A DNA stretch of 64,000 nt from assembly GCA_016212665.1 (NCBI GenBank), contig JACREZ010000040.1, positions 88,178 to 152,177 on the forward strand, read 5' to 3'. The notes beneath the pieces are model-generated. The model made no database searches and had not been told where the DNA came from. It was given only the letters and a program-made list of their open reading frames with translations. Every line of letters begins with the position of its first letter. Within the stretch, counting starts at the first letter, position 1. The stretch comes from Ignavibacteriota bacterium (GTDB lineage Bacteria > Bacteroidota > Ignavibacteria > UBA10030 > SZUA-254). Position numbers and translations under genes: made by a program. Below are positions 55,631 through 64,000 of the stretch, one piece after another.

Positions 55631-57472
55631 ATGAAAAGGGAATTTTCTATAAAAACTATGAAACAAAACCATAAACATCATCCGGGAATTGCACGCGTAA
55701 CCGTTACGTTGCTCTCGTTGCTCATTTCACTCCAGGCATTCGCCGGCGAGCGGCTGTTAATTCAGCTTAGAGATTTTTCACAGGTCGAAGTGAAAGCCGC
55801 TGGATTCACCCTCCCCCATCCTGCAACCATTCATATTGATGCCTTGGGTGGTGGAAAAAAAAGCGGAGACTTTTTTGACCGCGTCAATTTGTTCGCGTAT
55901 GGTTGGATACTCAACTCGGAAACCCGTGAACGTGTCTGGGTAATGAATTATGAGAATACTGAAAATCAAAACAAAGACCGTCTGTTTGATGGCAGCGTTC
56001 AATTACCCGCCGGAAGTTATGAGGTTTATTTTGCCGCGTATGGTTTTCAGGAAAAATCCGGATTGGGAAACATCGAGTTAAATATTGACCGTCGGGAAAA
56101 AATGGATTCCAAAGAGATGAAAAAAGAATGGGGGCCGTTCTCGTGGTTTTACAATTTTTTCACTGACGATTTTTACAAAGATTGGGAGAAGCGCGTGAAG
56201 AATTGGGGTATTGATATTTATCTTTCCGACCCGACCATTGATGAAACGACGTTCAACGCGCCAAAAGAATTTTCCAACATTCTGTATAAATCTCATAAAG
56301 TCGGAGAGAATGATTATGTGAAACAGGGATTTTCTCTGGGCAAGCCGACGACGATTCGCGTGTACGCGCTCGGCGAAGGAGTGAACGACGATGAGTTGGT
56401 TGATTACGGATGGATTGTCAGCACGAAGACTCACAAGCGCGTCTGGGAAATGAGCGAAGAGAACGTCACACATGCAGGCGGCGCAAAGAAAAATAAGAAG
56501 TGCGACGAAACAATTTCTCTCGATGCCGGGGACTATGTTTTGATGTACGTTACCGATGGCTCACATTCGTATCTCGACTGGAACTCTGCGCCACCGAACG
56601 ACCCGTTCCATTACGGAGTCACCCTGATGGCAACCAATGCAACAGATAAATCAAACTTCAAGTTGAGTGAGGCGGCTGATTTCAAAAATATTATCGTTGA
56701 GTTATCGCGCATCGGAAATGATGAAACACGTAACTCATCGTTCAATCTCAAAGAAGAAACCTCAATACGTATTTATGCACTCGGCGAACGCTCGCTCTCC
56801 GATCGTTCCATGGCTGATTATGCCTGGATTATCAACGCGAAAACCCGCGAGAAAGTCTGGGTAATGGAAGCCGACCGAACCGAACACGCTGGCGGCAGTT
56901 CAAAGAACAGAATGATTGATGAAACGATTTCGTTGCCCAATGGAACTTACACTGTCTATTACAAAACCGATGACTCGCATGCATACAATGAGTGGAATGC
57001 TTCGGCGCCGGTTGACCAAAAACATTGGGGAATCACAATCATGGGAGAAGGAGAAAAATTTAATCCCGCGTCTGTGGAAAAAGATGTTTCCCCAAAACGA
57101 AACAGTGCGCTTGCACAAATCATTCAGGTACGGGACGGCGAAGATAATAGTGAGCGCTTCAAACTTGAACAGGAGACACGCGTTCGTGTCTACGCACTCG
57201 GCGAAGGACAAAACCGCGAGATGTTTGATTATGGTTGGATTGAAAACGCGCACACGGGCGAAGTTGTTTGGGAAATGACGTACTCGATGACGTTTCATGC
57301 CGGCGGAGCGCGCAAAAACAGAATGGTGAACACAACCATTATTCTCAGAAAGGGCGAATACCTCCTTCGCTATGTTTCAGACGATTCACATTCTTACAAC
57401 GACTGGAACATGGATGCGCCGGACGACCCGACAATGTGGGGAATAACTTTATATAGAGAGAATGAACAATAA
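55631..57472 (+). CDS. Exported protein with four tandem copies of an unrecognised ~130-residue domain
   Basis: A 613-residue protein (start at the ATG at 55631; 55658 is an alternative, and the frame is open to 55313 without a signal). A signal peptide ends at QAFAGE. Four similar units follow, each with the order 'R-YALGEG', 'DYGWI', 'VWEM', 'HAGG..KN', a paired strand, then 'DDSHSYNDWN' and 'DP..WGITL'. Unit 1 is the most divergent and lacks the SHSY and HAGG parts. A basic/aromatic segment (about 155-200) separates units 1 and 2. I do not recognise the domain. Its conserved Asp, His, Trp and Asn suggest ligand or metal binding. It lies 11 nt before an Omp85-like barrel gene. Confidence 0.85.
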   Translation: MKREFSIKTMKQNHKHHPGIARVTVTLLSLLISLQAFAGERLLIQLRDFSQVEVKAAGFTLPHPATIHIDALGGGKKSGDFFDRVNLFAYGWILNSETRERVWVMNYENTENQNKDRLFDGSVQLPAGSYEVYFAAYGFQEKSGLGNIELNIDRREKMDSKEMKKEWGPFSWFYNFFTDDFYKDWEKRVKNWGIDIYLSDPTIDETTFNAPKEFSNILYKSHKVGENDYVKQGFSLGKPTTIRVYALGEGVNDDELVDYGWIVSTKTHKRVWEMSEENVTHAGGAKKNKKCDETISLDAGDYVLMYVTDGSHSYLDWNSAPPNDPFHYGVTLMATNATDKSNFKLSEAADFKNIIVELSRIGNDETRNSSFNLKEETSIRIYALGERSLSDRSMADYAWIINAKTREKVWVMEADRTEHAGGSSKNRMIDETISLPNGTYTVYYKTDDSHAYNEWNASAPVDQKHWGITIMGEGEKFNPASVEKDVSPKRNSALAQIIQVRDGEDNSERFKLEQETRVRVYALGEGQNREMFDYGWIENAHTGEVVWEMTYSMTFHAGGARKNRMVNTTIILRKGEYLLRYVSDDSHSYNDWNMDAPDDPTMWGITLYRENEQ

Positions 57473-57483
57473 GGATGAAATAA

Positions 57484-58902
57484 ATGAAAACATGGTTTAC
57501 ACTTTTAGGAATTATCATCTGCACACTCGTTCTTGTAGGAATTTCTGTTGGTCAGGAAAACGATCGGTCTGACTCGTTTGATTCAATGATTGATTCGGTT
57601 GTGCAAGATGCGTTCACACGATTCGATGAAAAATATGATACGTACATCTTCAGTGATGAACCTCGCGAATACAGAGACGAAGATGACGACCTCGAAGATT
57701 GGTCGAACGACGAACGGTTCTTGAGAAGGAAACGAATTGCCGAAAGCAGGCTCTACGCCGGGGCGAACGACTCTCGCCTGAATCAGGCGGCGTTTGTTTC
57801 ATATCCATGGGAACTCAATAATGAAAACTTTTTTGTCAGGTATAACCGCGTTGAAGCCCTGTTCCTTGGAATGAATTTCCCGAATCGTTATTCGTGGGAC
57901 GAGCGTTCCATATCATTATTTGGTTCTGTCGGCTACGGATTTGCCTCACATCGCTGGCGTTACAACGGAGGAATTTCTCAACAATTCGGCATGGGACGCA
58001 CGCTGATTGAAGTCGGAGCCGAAGGACACAGTCTCACCGATTCGAAAGACCAATGGATTATTGACGAAGGGGAAAACTCATTAACTTCATTTTTTATGAG
58101 AGATGATTACCGGGATTACTACGGGCGGGAAGGCGCTTCTGCATGGTTCGGTCTGTTCGGCAAATGGAAAAGTTCCGACATGCAATTCCGCGTTGCGTAC
58201 CTAAGCGACCAATATCAATCTCTCGACTGGAACACGAACTGGTCACTCTTTGGCGGAGATAAATCATTCAGAGATAATCCTCAAGTACTTGAAGGAAGAA
58301 TGAAAAGCGCGCTTGCTTCGTTCGAGATGCATCGGGAACAACAACGCACATATTTTACTTCCGGATGGAAAGTCGCGATGAGCGCGGAAGTCGCAGGCAA
58401 ATCATTCGGCGGCGATTTTGAATTCAACCGTTACGTGTTTGATTTTATTCGCTACCAGCCATTGAGCAAATACGAAAATCTCAACTTCCGATTGCGTGCC
58501 GCTTCTGCGACTGGCAATGTTCCTCCGCAAAAATGGTTCGAACTCGGCGGCATCAGCACATTGCCCGCGTACGGTTACAAAGAGTTTCAAGGAAACCGCA
58601 TCGCACTGTTCAATGCCGAGTATATGTTGAACGGAAAAATATTTGATGCGGTGGACGTGTTCCCGTCGTGGCTATTACGCAACTGTAATTTGATTTTATT
58701 TTATGATGCGGGCTATGCGAATACAGTCGCAAGTGATGAAAAATCCGATAAAGGATTCGAAACTCTCCGGTTCGATAATTTGAAATCCGACTGGGGATTC
58801 GGTGTCGGTTCAAGAGATGCAAAAATCCGTCTCGGCTTTGCATGGCGTACGGATATTGCCGAACCCGTTCATGTATTTTTGAGGCTGAACAGACCATTTT
58901 AA
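57484..58902 (+). CDS. Omp85-superfamily outer-membrane barrel without POTRA domains
   Basis: A 472-residue protein: signal peptide (cleavage about SVGQ), an acidic N-terminal stretch (about 25-85, rich in Asp/Glu), then a beta-barrel with the C-terminal pattern of Omp85/D15 surface antigens: 'KWFELGGISTLPAYGYKEF', 'NAEYML', 'YDAGYANT', 'GFGVGSRDAKIRLGFAWRT' and a terminal Phe (LRLNRPF). No POTRA domain precedes the barrel, unlike BamA, TamA or two-partner TpsB proteins. AAGG lies 10 nt before the ATG, and the gene follows the four-repeat protein by 11 nt. It may insert, anchor or secrete that protein. Confidence 0.8.
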   Translation: MKTWFTLLGIIICTLVLVGISVGQENDRSDSFDSMIDSVVQDAFTRFDEKYDTYIFSDEPREYRDEDDDLEDWSNDERFLRRKRIAESRLYAGANDSRLNQAAFVSYPWELNNENFFVRYNRVEALFLGMNFPNRYSWDERSISLFGSVGYGFASHRWRYNGGISQQFGMGRTLIEVGAEGHSLTDSKDQWIIDEGENSLTSFFMRDDYRDYYGREGASAWFGLFGKWKSSDMQFRVAYLSDQYQSLDWNTNWSLFGGDKSFRDNPQVLEGRMKSALASFEMHREQQRTYFTSGWKVAMSAEVAGKSFGGDFEFNRYVFDFIRYQPLSKYENLNFRLRAASATGNVPPQKWFELGGISTLPAYGYKEFQGNRIALFNAEYMLNGKIFDAVDVFPSWLLRNCNLILFYDAGYANTVASDEKSDKGFETLRFDNLKSDWGFGVGSRDAKIRLGFAWRTDIAEPVHVFLRLNRPF

Positions 58903-58953
58903 TCAAGAAACGGCAATTGGTGAATTTCCACCCAACTCCAACTTCCTGAAACA

Positions 58954-58984
58954 AGAATGGATGTCTGATAAAGGCATCCATTCT
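58954..58984 (+). terminator. Intrinsic terminator after the Omp85-like gene
   Basis: A 10-bp stem (58954-58963 with 58975-58984) with an 11-nt loop is followed by TTATTT, 51 nt past the stop. It separates the barrel pair from the sensor kinase. Confidence 0.7.
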
Positions 58985-59006
58985 TTATTTCACGGCAGGC
59001 AAAAAA

Positions 59007-59035
59007 TTGATTTTTGAAATTTAATGCCTTATACT
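59007..59035 (+). promoter_or_regulatory. Promoter of the sensor kinase/regulator pair
   Basis: TTGATT and TATACT are separated by exactly 17 nt, an arrangement close to a sigma-70 promoter, ending 47 nt before the kinase ATG and just after a terminator. Confidence 0.55.
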
Positions 59036-59082
59036 TAGGCGACTTACACTGAGCATAACTTCTCTACATCATTATCGAACAA

Positions 59083-61008
59083 ATGTTTTCGCGAACATAT
59101 CTCCTTGCACTTGGAATTATCCTGACGCTCATCGTTGGTATCGCGTCGCATTTTGCCGGTCCGAACATTTCTCTCAAACTTTTTTATTTACTTCCCATTG
59201 CCTTTGTCACATGGTACGGGGGGAGAACTCCCGGTTTGCTTATCGTTGCCCTTTGTCTTCTCGTCTGGCAAGTGAATCTTCAACTCTGGGAAGCGAATTC
59301 ACTCGGCATGATTTTGTGGAGTTCCGTTGAACGAGCAGCCATTTTTTCCGGCGTTGTGTTTATGCTTGATTATATCCGCCAACACTTCCACTCACAATTA
59401 CATCACGCAGAAGAACGTTATACGAAAATAGTTGAAAGCGCGATCGAGGGAATCATCGCTGTTGACGGAACAAACATCATCAAGTATGTCAACGCGCCCG
59501 CGGCAACTTTGCTTGGTTTTGCTCCGCATGAAATTCTTGGAAAGAATATTTCGACGTTTGTTCGCGATGAAACTTCCCGTTCTCAGTTGATGCAGCGACT
59601 TCATCAGCCTTTGAACGAACGACAGCCGTTTGAAATTCAAATATATGCTTCAAGCGCGGTTCCCCGGTGGGTTCTTGTCGATGCAACCCCGTCGGTGAAT
59701 AATCAAACCGGAACAACTGAATACGTCCTCCTGCTTATTGACATTACCGACAGAAAAAAAACGGAAGAAGAATTACAACGACGCTACGAACAAATTTCCG
59801 CGATGCAACGTCTCTCGTTTGGACTTGCACAATCGCTTCAACTCGACCAACGATTACAAAACGCACTCTCGGTCGTCCTGGAAGTTACACGATTCGACGC
59901 GGGAATTATTTATCTCGTTGACGAAGCGCGTAAAGATTTAATCGTACAATTTTCTCACGGACTCTCTCCCGGGTTTCTTGAACAAGTCCGCCGCTGGGAA
60001 ATAGGAAAAGGAAACACGGGCTTGGCGGCAAAAACCGGCTTGCCTATTTTTATAGATGATGCGAACCATGATTTAATGTTTGACCCGAAACTCCGCGCTA
60101 TGGAAAACATCCGTGGATTTGCAACACTTCCCCTTGTTTCGAAAGGGCGTTTGCTTGGGGTTTTAAGCATAATTCATCGTCAACCGTTTCCGTTTTCAGA
60201 TGAACTGAAACTGATGTTGCAAACATTTGGCAAGCAAATCGGTGTTGCCTTAGAGAACGCGACCCTGTATGAATCTGCCCGTGAACGCGAGCAGGAACTA
60301 CGCGAGATGTCTCACGCAATGGTACGCTTACAAGAGGAAGAACGCAAGCGTTTCGCACGGGAAATCCACGACGGGTTGAGCCAGGTGTTAACAATGTTGA
60401 AGATTAATACCGAACTGACGATAAAAAGTTTTGACGCAGAACAGGAAAAAGCAATGACCTATTTACAGGAGGTCCTAACACTTGCCAATGAAGCCGAGGC
60501 AGAAGCGAAACATCTTGCAAACGACCTTCGTCCGACCATTCTCGATGATTTCGGATTGAAAGCGGCAATCAAACTTCACTCGGCGAATTTTGAACGGCGG
60601 ACGGGCATTGCCATTGACCTCCATCTTCCCTTTTATGAAGCACGGTTCGATTCGATGATTGAGACGAGTCTTTTCCGCATCGTTCAGGAATTACTCGCGA
60701 ATGTTGCCAAACACGCGAACGCGACAAAAGTGACAATTCAGTTTCTTATCCGTGATGGTGTGCTTGCACTTATTGTTGCAGATAACGGAAAAGGATTTGT
60801 CCGGCGCGAACACGTGCAGGATGCCGACGGGGTTCACCATGGTTTACGAAACATGCGAGAGCGCGTGGAATTCTTCGGAGGAACATTTCGCGTCGAATCC
60901 GCTCCTCACCATGGAACAGAAATCATGATTGAAATTCCTCTACGGAATAACACTGTCATCCCCGAGCTACTCTCACCGAATACATCGCCACACAAAGCAA
61001 TTCATTAA
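59083..61008 (+). CDS. NarL-type sensor histidine kinase with membrane, PAS and GAF domains
   Basis: A 641-residue kinase: three or four membrane segments (about 4-105), PAS (about 112-225), GAF (about 245-400), HisKA_3 with acceptor His429 in RKRFAREIHDGLSQ, and HATPase_c (about 530-625; VADNGKGF, GLRNMRERVEFFGG). This arrangement is that of kinases paired with LuxR-type regulators, and its regulator follows 14 nt downstream. The GAF domain may bind a small molecule or chromophore; the input signal is unknown. It lies directly after the four-repeat/barrel pair, but behind a terminator and its own promoter. Confidence 0.93.
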   Translation: MFSRTYLLALGIILTLIVGIASHFAGPNISLKLFYLLPIAFVTWYGGRTPGLLIVALCLLVWQVNLQLWEANSLGMILWSSVERAAIFSGVVFMLDYIRQHFHSQLHHAEERYTKIVESAIEGIIAVDGTNIIKYVNAPAATLLGFAPHEILGKNISTFVRDETSRSQLMQRLHQPLNERQPFEIQIYASSAVPRWVLVDATPSVNNQTGTTEYVLLLIDITDRKKTEEELQRRYEQISAMQRLSFGLAQSLQLDQRLQNALSVVLEVTRFDAGIIYLVDEARKDLIVQFSHGLSPGFLEQVRRWEIGKGNTGLAAKTGLPIFIDDANHDLMFDPKLRAMENIRGFATLPLVSKGRLLGVLSIIHRQPFPFSDELKLMLQTFGKQIGVALENATLYESAREREQELREMSHAMVRLQEEERKRFAREIHDGLSQVLTMLKINTELTIKSFDAEQEKAMTYLQEVLTLANEAEAEAKHLANDLRPTILDDFGLKAAIKLHSANFERRTGIAIDLHLPFYEARFDSMIETSLFRIVQELLANVAKHANATKVTIQFLIRDGVLALIVADNGKGFVRREHVQDADGVHHGLRNMRERVEFFGGTFRVESAPHHGTEIMIEIPLRNNTVIPELLSPNTSPHKAIH

Positions 61009-61022
61009 CAAAATTACCCGGA

Positions 61023-61781
61023 ATGAAATCCTCAAAAATAAAAGTCCTAATTGTAGATGACCACCATGTTGTGCGCGCGGGAATCGTCGCGCTGTTGAAT
61101 AATCAAACCGACATTCATGTCGTAGGCGAGGCAGAGGATGGATTGGATGCAATAGAAAAAGTTCGAACGCTTTCTCCCAATATTGTTTTAATGGATATTA
61201 GTATGCCGAACATGAACGGCATCGAGGCGACGTATCGTATTAAAAAGCATCACGCGGGAGTCAATGTTCTAATCCTCACACAGTATGACAATGAAGAATA
61301 CATCAAGCGGGTGTTACAGTGCGGGGCAAGCGGATATATTCTTAAAAATTCTTTAACCGGAGATTTGCTGAAGGCGATACGCACGGTTCACTCAGGAGAA
61401 CAGTTTTTTACTCCGGCGATTTCAAAAATAATTATTGATTCGTTCGTCAAACAATCAAATACCCACGATTACAAAGTAAAAGAAGTTGAACTGACGCCGC
61501 GTGAGCGTGAAATCCTCCAGATGATAGCGGAAGGAAACACCAACCAGCAAATTGCCGATAAACTTTTTATCAGCGTTCGCACGGTCGAGTTTCACCGAGC
61601 TAACATTATAGAGAAGCTCGGTGTACACGATGTCGCGGGGTTGGTTAAATATGCAATTCAGAAGGGATTGGTGCGGGTAGAATATTCAACATTATTTCTT
61701 CCCGCGTTTCTTCTCTTCAAACAATGTCTGCTGTTCACCTTCGCCCGCGATTTCTTTCGCGCCGTTTTCTTCTTCCTCTGA
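61023..61781 (+). CDS. NarL/LuxR-family response regulator with unusual C-terminal tail
   Basis: A 252-residue regulator: receiver (1-120; acceptor Asp58 in [15 protein letters not shown], conserved lysine in SGYILKNSL) and a LuxR helix-turn-helix (about 155-215; [39 protein letters not shown]). Typical members end near '[10 protein letters not shown]'. Here the frame runs on for about 30 hydrophobic residues ([14 protein letters not shown]...) across the 3' end of gyrA on the other strand. The extension may be real or may mark a lost stop codon. It is co-transcribed with the kinase. Confidence 0.92.
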   Translation: MKSSKIKVLIVDDHHVVRAGIVALLNNQTDIHVVGEAEDGLDAIEKVRTLSPNIVLMDISMPNMNGIEATYRIKKHHAGVNVLILTQYDNEEYIKRVLQCGASGYILKNSLTGDLLKAIRTVHSGEQFFTPAISKIIIDSFVKQSNTHDYKVKEVELTPREREILQMIAEGNTNQQIADKLFISVRTVEFHRANIIEKLGVHDVAGLVKYAIQKGLVRVEYSTLFLPAFLLFKQCLLFTFARDFFRAVFFFL

Positions 61782-64000
61782 TGGAACGGCGGCAACCGCG
61801 GAAACATTATCTTTCTCATCAAGACGGATGAGGCGAACGCCCTGCGTGTTCCGTCCGGCAACGCGAATTGTCTTCGCTGGTTGGCGGATGATAATGCCCT
61901 GCGATGTTACGACAACGATGTCATCATTGTCTAACACTTCCCTGATGGCAACCATGTTCCCTGTTTTCTCGGTTATCTTTAATGTGTACACGCCTTTGCC
62001 TCCGCGATGACTAACGCGGTAATCGGCAAGGTCACTCCGTTTTCCGAAACCATCTTCCGAGACGACAAGAATTGTTGTCGTTTGTCTTCGCGCCGCTACT
62101 GCGCCGACGACTTTATCTTTCTTCTCTAACCTGATGGCTCGAACGCCGCTCGCTGTTCGTCCCATCGGTCTCGCTTCTGATTCATGGAAACGAATTGCAA
62201 CTCCCTTGTTCGTTCCGATAACGATGTCGGATTTTCCATCGGTGAGTTTTACATCAATCAGTTGGTCTCCCTTTTGTAATTTGATTGCGGCAATACCGTT
62301 TTTACGCGGGTTGCTGTATTCCGAAAGCGCCGTCTTTTTAATCAAACCCTGTTCGGTGAACATAGCAACATAGTGGTCGTCATCAAACTGTGCGACGGAA
62401 ACAAACGCGGTGATTTTTTCATCCGATTGTTTGTGAACAAGGTTGACGATGGATTTCCCGCGCGCCATTCGTCCCGCTTCGGGAATCTCGAACACCTTCA
62501 ACCAATAACACCGACCTTTATCTGTGAAGAATAAAATATAATTGTGCGTCGAGGCGATAAACATTTGTTCAATAAAATCATCTTCCTTCGTAGTCGCGCC
62601 TGTAACTCCTTTTCCGCCACGGGCTTGCCGCCTGTAGTTGGAAACAGGGAAACGTTTAATGAATCCGCCGTGGCTGACCGTGATAACGACATCTTCCTGC
62701 GCAATCATATCTTCAATGCTGAACTCTTCCGCTTTGTAGATGATTTCCGTCCGGCGTTCATCCCCATATTTCTTTTTGATTTCCTGCAATTCTTCTTTGA
62801 TGATTTGCATCTGTAATTTTTTGCTTGCAAGAATTGCTTTCAACTTCTCGATGAGTTTAATCGTCTCTTTGTACTCTTCTTCAATCTTTTTCCGTTCAAG
62901 ACCGGTAAGCCGTTGCAAGCGCATGTCAAGAATCGCTTTCGCCTGTATCTCGGAAAGTTTGAATCGCTTCATCAACTGTTCCTGCGCCGTCGGAACATCT
63001 TTCGATTTTTTGATGACACGGATGACTTCATCAATATTATCGAGCGCGATAATATATCCTTCGAGTAAATGAGCGCGTTTCTCCGCCTCATCCAAATCGT
63101 ACTTCGCGCGGCGAACGACAACTTCATTTCTGTGCTTGATGAAGTGGTCAATAATCTGTCGGAGTGTCAGCGTTTGCGGGCGTCCGTCAACCAACGCAAG
63201 CATGATAACGCCGAATGTTGTCTGAAGTTGCGTGTGTTTGTAAAGATTGTTCAGCACAACTTCCGCATCGGCATCGCGTTTCAAATCAATCACGACACGC
63301 AATCCGTCTCTGTCGGATTCATCATTCACGCCGGAGATGTCTTCTAATTTCTTTTCCCGGACGAGTTCTGCAATCTTCTCAATCAACGATGCTTTGTTGA
63401 CCTGATACGGAACTTCGGTGACGATAATTCTCTGCCGGTCTCCTTTTCCTGTTTCGATGTTCGCTTTCGCACGAACAATAATTTTCCCGCGCCCTGTTTT
63501 ATACGCATCCTTCACTCCGTCGTAACCATAGATAATTCCGCCGGTCGGGAAATCGGGCGCTTTGATAATCTTCATCAACTTTTCTTCGGGAAGCGCGGGG
63601 TTATCAATCACCGCGATGCAACCATCAATCACTTCGGTAAGATTGTGTGGAGGAATGTTTGTCGTCATGCCGACTGCAATTCCTGAACTTCCGTTGACGA
63701 GAAGATTCGGAATCTGCGCGGGCATAACGGTCGGTTCTTTCAGCGTGTCGTCAAAGTTCGGGGCGAAATCCACCGTGTTTTTGTCTAAGTCACGAAGCAT
63801 TTCTTCTGCGATACGGGAAAGCCGCGCCTCTGTGTAACGCATTGCCGCGGGCGCGTCTCCATCCATCGAGCCGAAGTTTCCTTGTCCATCCACAAGCGGA
63901 TAGCGGAGAGAAAAATCCTGCGCCATACGAACCATCGTATCATACACCGCCGAATCTCCGTGCGGGTGATATTTACCAAGCACTTCTCCGACGATACGCG
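61692..64000 (-). CDS. gyrA: DNA gyrase subunit A (5' end outside window)
   Basis: The window holds about 768 codons, from the region just before the quinolone-resistance segment to the stop. [13 protein letters not shown] keeps Ser and Asp at the positions usually changed in quinolone resistance. The catalytic tyrosine is in AAMRYTE. The coiled coil (about residues 300-420 of the visible part) and the C-terminal beta-pinwheel, with the GyrA box-like [12 protein letters not shown], support GyrA rather than ParC. It ends in an acidic/basic tail (EEKKRGKK). Its 3' end overlaps the LuxR regulator by 90 bp on the opposite strand. Confidence 0.96.
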   Translation of the reverse strand, partial: RIVGEVLGKYHPHGDSAVYDTMVRMAQDFSLRYPLVDGQGNFGSMDGDAPAAMRYTEARLSRIAEEMLRDLDKNTVDFAPNFDDTLKEPTVMPAQIPNLLVNGSSGIAVGMTTNIPPHNLTEVIDGCIAVIDNPALPEEKLMKIIKAPDFPTGGIIYGYDGVKDAYKTGRGKIIVRAKANIETGKGDRQRIIVTEVPYQVNKASLIEKIAELVREKKLEDISGVNDESDRDGLRVVIDLKRDADAEVVLNNLYKHTQLQTTFGVIMLALVDGRPQTLTLRQIIDHFIKHRNEVVVRRAKYDLDEAEKRAHLLEGYIIALDNIDEVIRVIKKSKDVPTAQEQLMKRFKLSEIQAKAILDMRLQRLTGLERKKIEEEYKETIKLIEKLKAILASKKLQMQIIKEELQEIKKKYGDERRTEIIYKAEEFSIEDMIAQEDVVITVSHGGFIKRFPVSNYRRQARGGKGVTGATTKEDDFIEQMFIASTHNYILFFTDKGRCYWLKVFEIPEAGRMARGKSIVNLVHKQSDEKITAFVSVAQFDDDHYVAMFTEQGLIKKTALSEYSNPRKNGIAAIKLQKGDQLIDVKLTDGKSDIVIGTNKGVAIRFHESEARPMGRTASGVRAIRLEKKDKVVGAVAARRQTTTILVVSEDGFGKRSDLADYRVSHRGGKGVYTLKITEKTGNMVAIREVLDNDDIVVVTSQGIIIRQPAKTIRVAGRNTQGVRLIRLDEKDNVSAVAAVPSEEEENGAKEIAGEGEQQTLFEEKKRGKK

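Noticed and set aside
1-64000. tRNA, rRNA or CRISPR loci
   Set aside because: Intergenic regions were read for cloverleaf-like segments and regular spacer arrays; none was found. The 7-bp arrays are not CRISPRs.

Overview
The window comes from an uncultured-type bacterium of the Bacteroidota/Chlorobiota (FCB) group, probably an Ignavibacteria- or Kapabacteria-like lineage. The evidence is a SprA translocon protein, a PorX-type regulator, a very large secreted protein ending in a type IX secretion (T9SS) sorting domain of the 'YQNYPNPFNPST' kind, and TTTG/TAnnTTTG-like promoters. The lineage call is an inference from these families; I found no rRNA or tRNA gene to anchor it. Most genes lie on the minus strand. 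No CRISPR array, insertion sequence or prophage was recognised.

Layout. 1-16 kb: two giant exported proteins on the minus strand, a BNR/sialidase-like surface protein that runs off the left edge and a 3,878-residue beta-helix/FN3/P-domain T9SS cargo. 16-26 kb: a DUF4032 kinase-like protein, an EF-hand-like exported protein, an ACE-like M2 peptidase, a second gluzincin lipoprotein, a PAS hybrid histidine kinase and YciH/SUI1, plus two small plus-strand genes of unknown function. 26-31 kb: LytR_C protein, rsfS and argS, a DUF433/DUF5615 toxin-antitoxin pair, a GlmU pyrophosphorylase lacking its acetyltransferase half, and panC. 31-40 kb: a minus-strand series exbB-exbD-tonB-ompA-TPR-barrel-panC that resembles a Tol-Pal operon without TolB. 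40-44.5 kb: arginase, a PIN toxin pair, accD, tsaB and tsaE. 44.5-55 kb: porX, an exported alpha/beta hydrolase, a VOC protein and sprA. 55-61.8 kb, plus strand: a protein with four tandem copies of an unrecognised domain, an Omp85-like barrel without POTRA domains, then a NarL-type sensor kinase and LuxR regulator. 61.7-64 kb: gyrA, converging on the regulator and cut by the right edge.

How the parts fit: SprA and PorX serve the T9SS that should export the giant 4-16 kb protein and probably its neighbour. The exbB/exbD/tonB/ompA/TPR set would couple the inner-membrane proton gradient to the envelope. The plus-strand 55.6-58.9 kb pair looks like an exported protein with a dedicated outer-membrane barrel and is the best candidate for something undescribed.

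An unusual layer lies over the ordinary genes: arrays of 7-bp tandem repeats at gene 5' ends (33.3, 36.4, 41.5 and 44.4 kb) and inside tsaB (43.8 kb); dispersed palindromic elements ending in GTCA...TGAC (25.9, 30.8 and 40.4 kb); and perfect hairpins placed just after stop codons. The heptamer arrays appear to have altered or supplied start regions and coding sequence in several genes.
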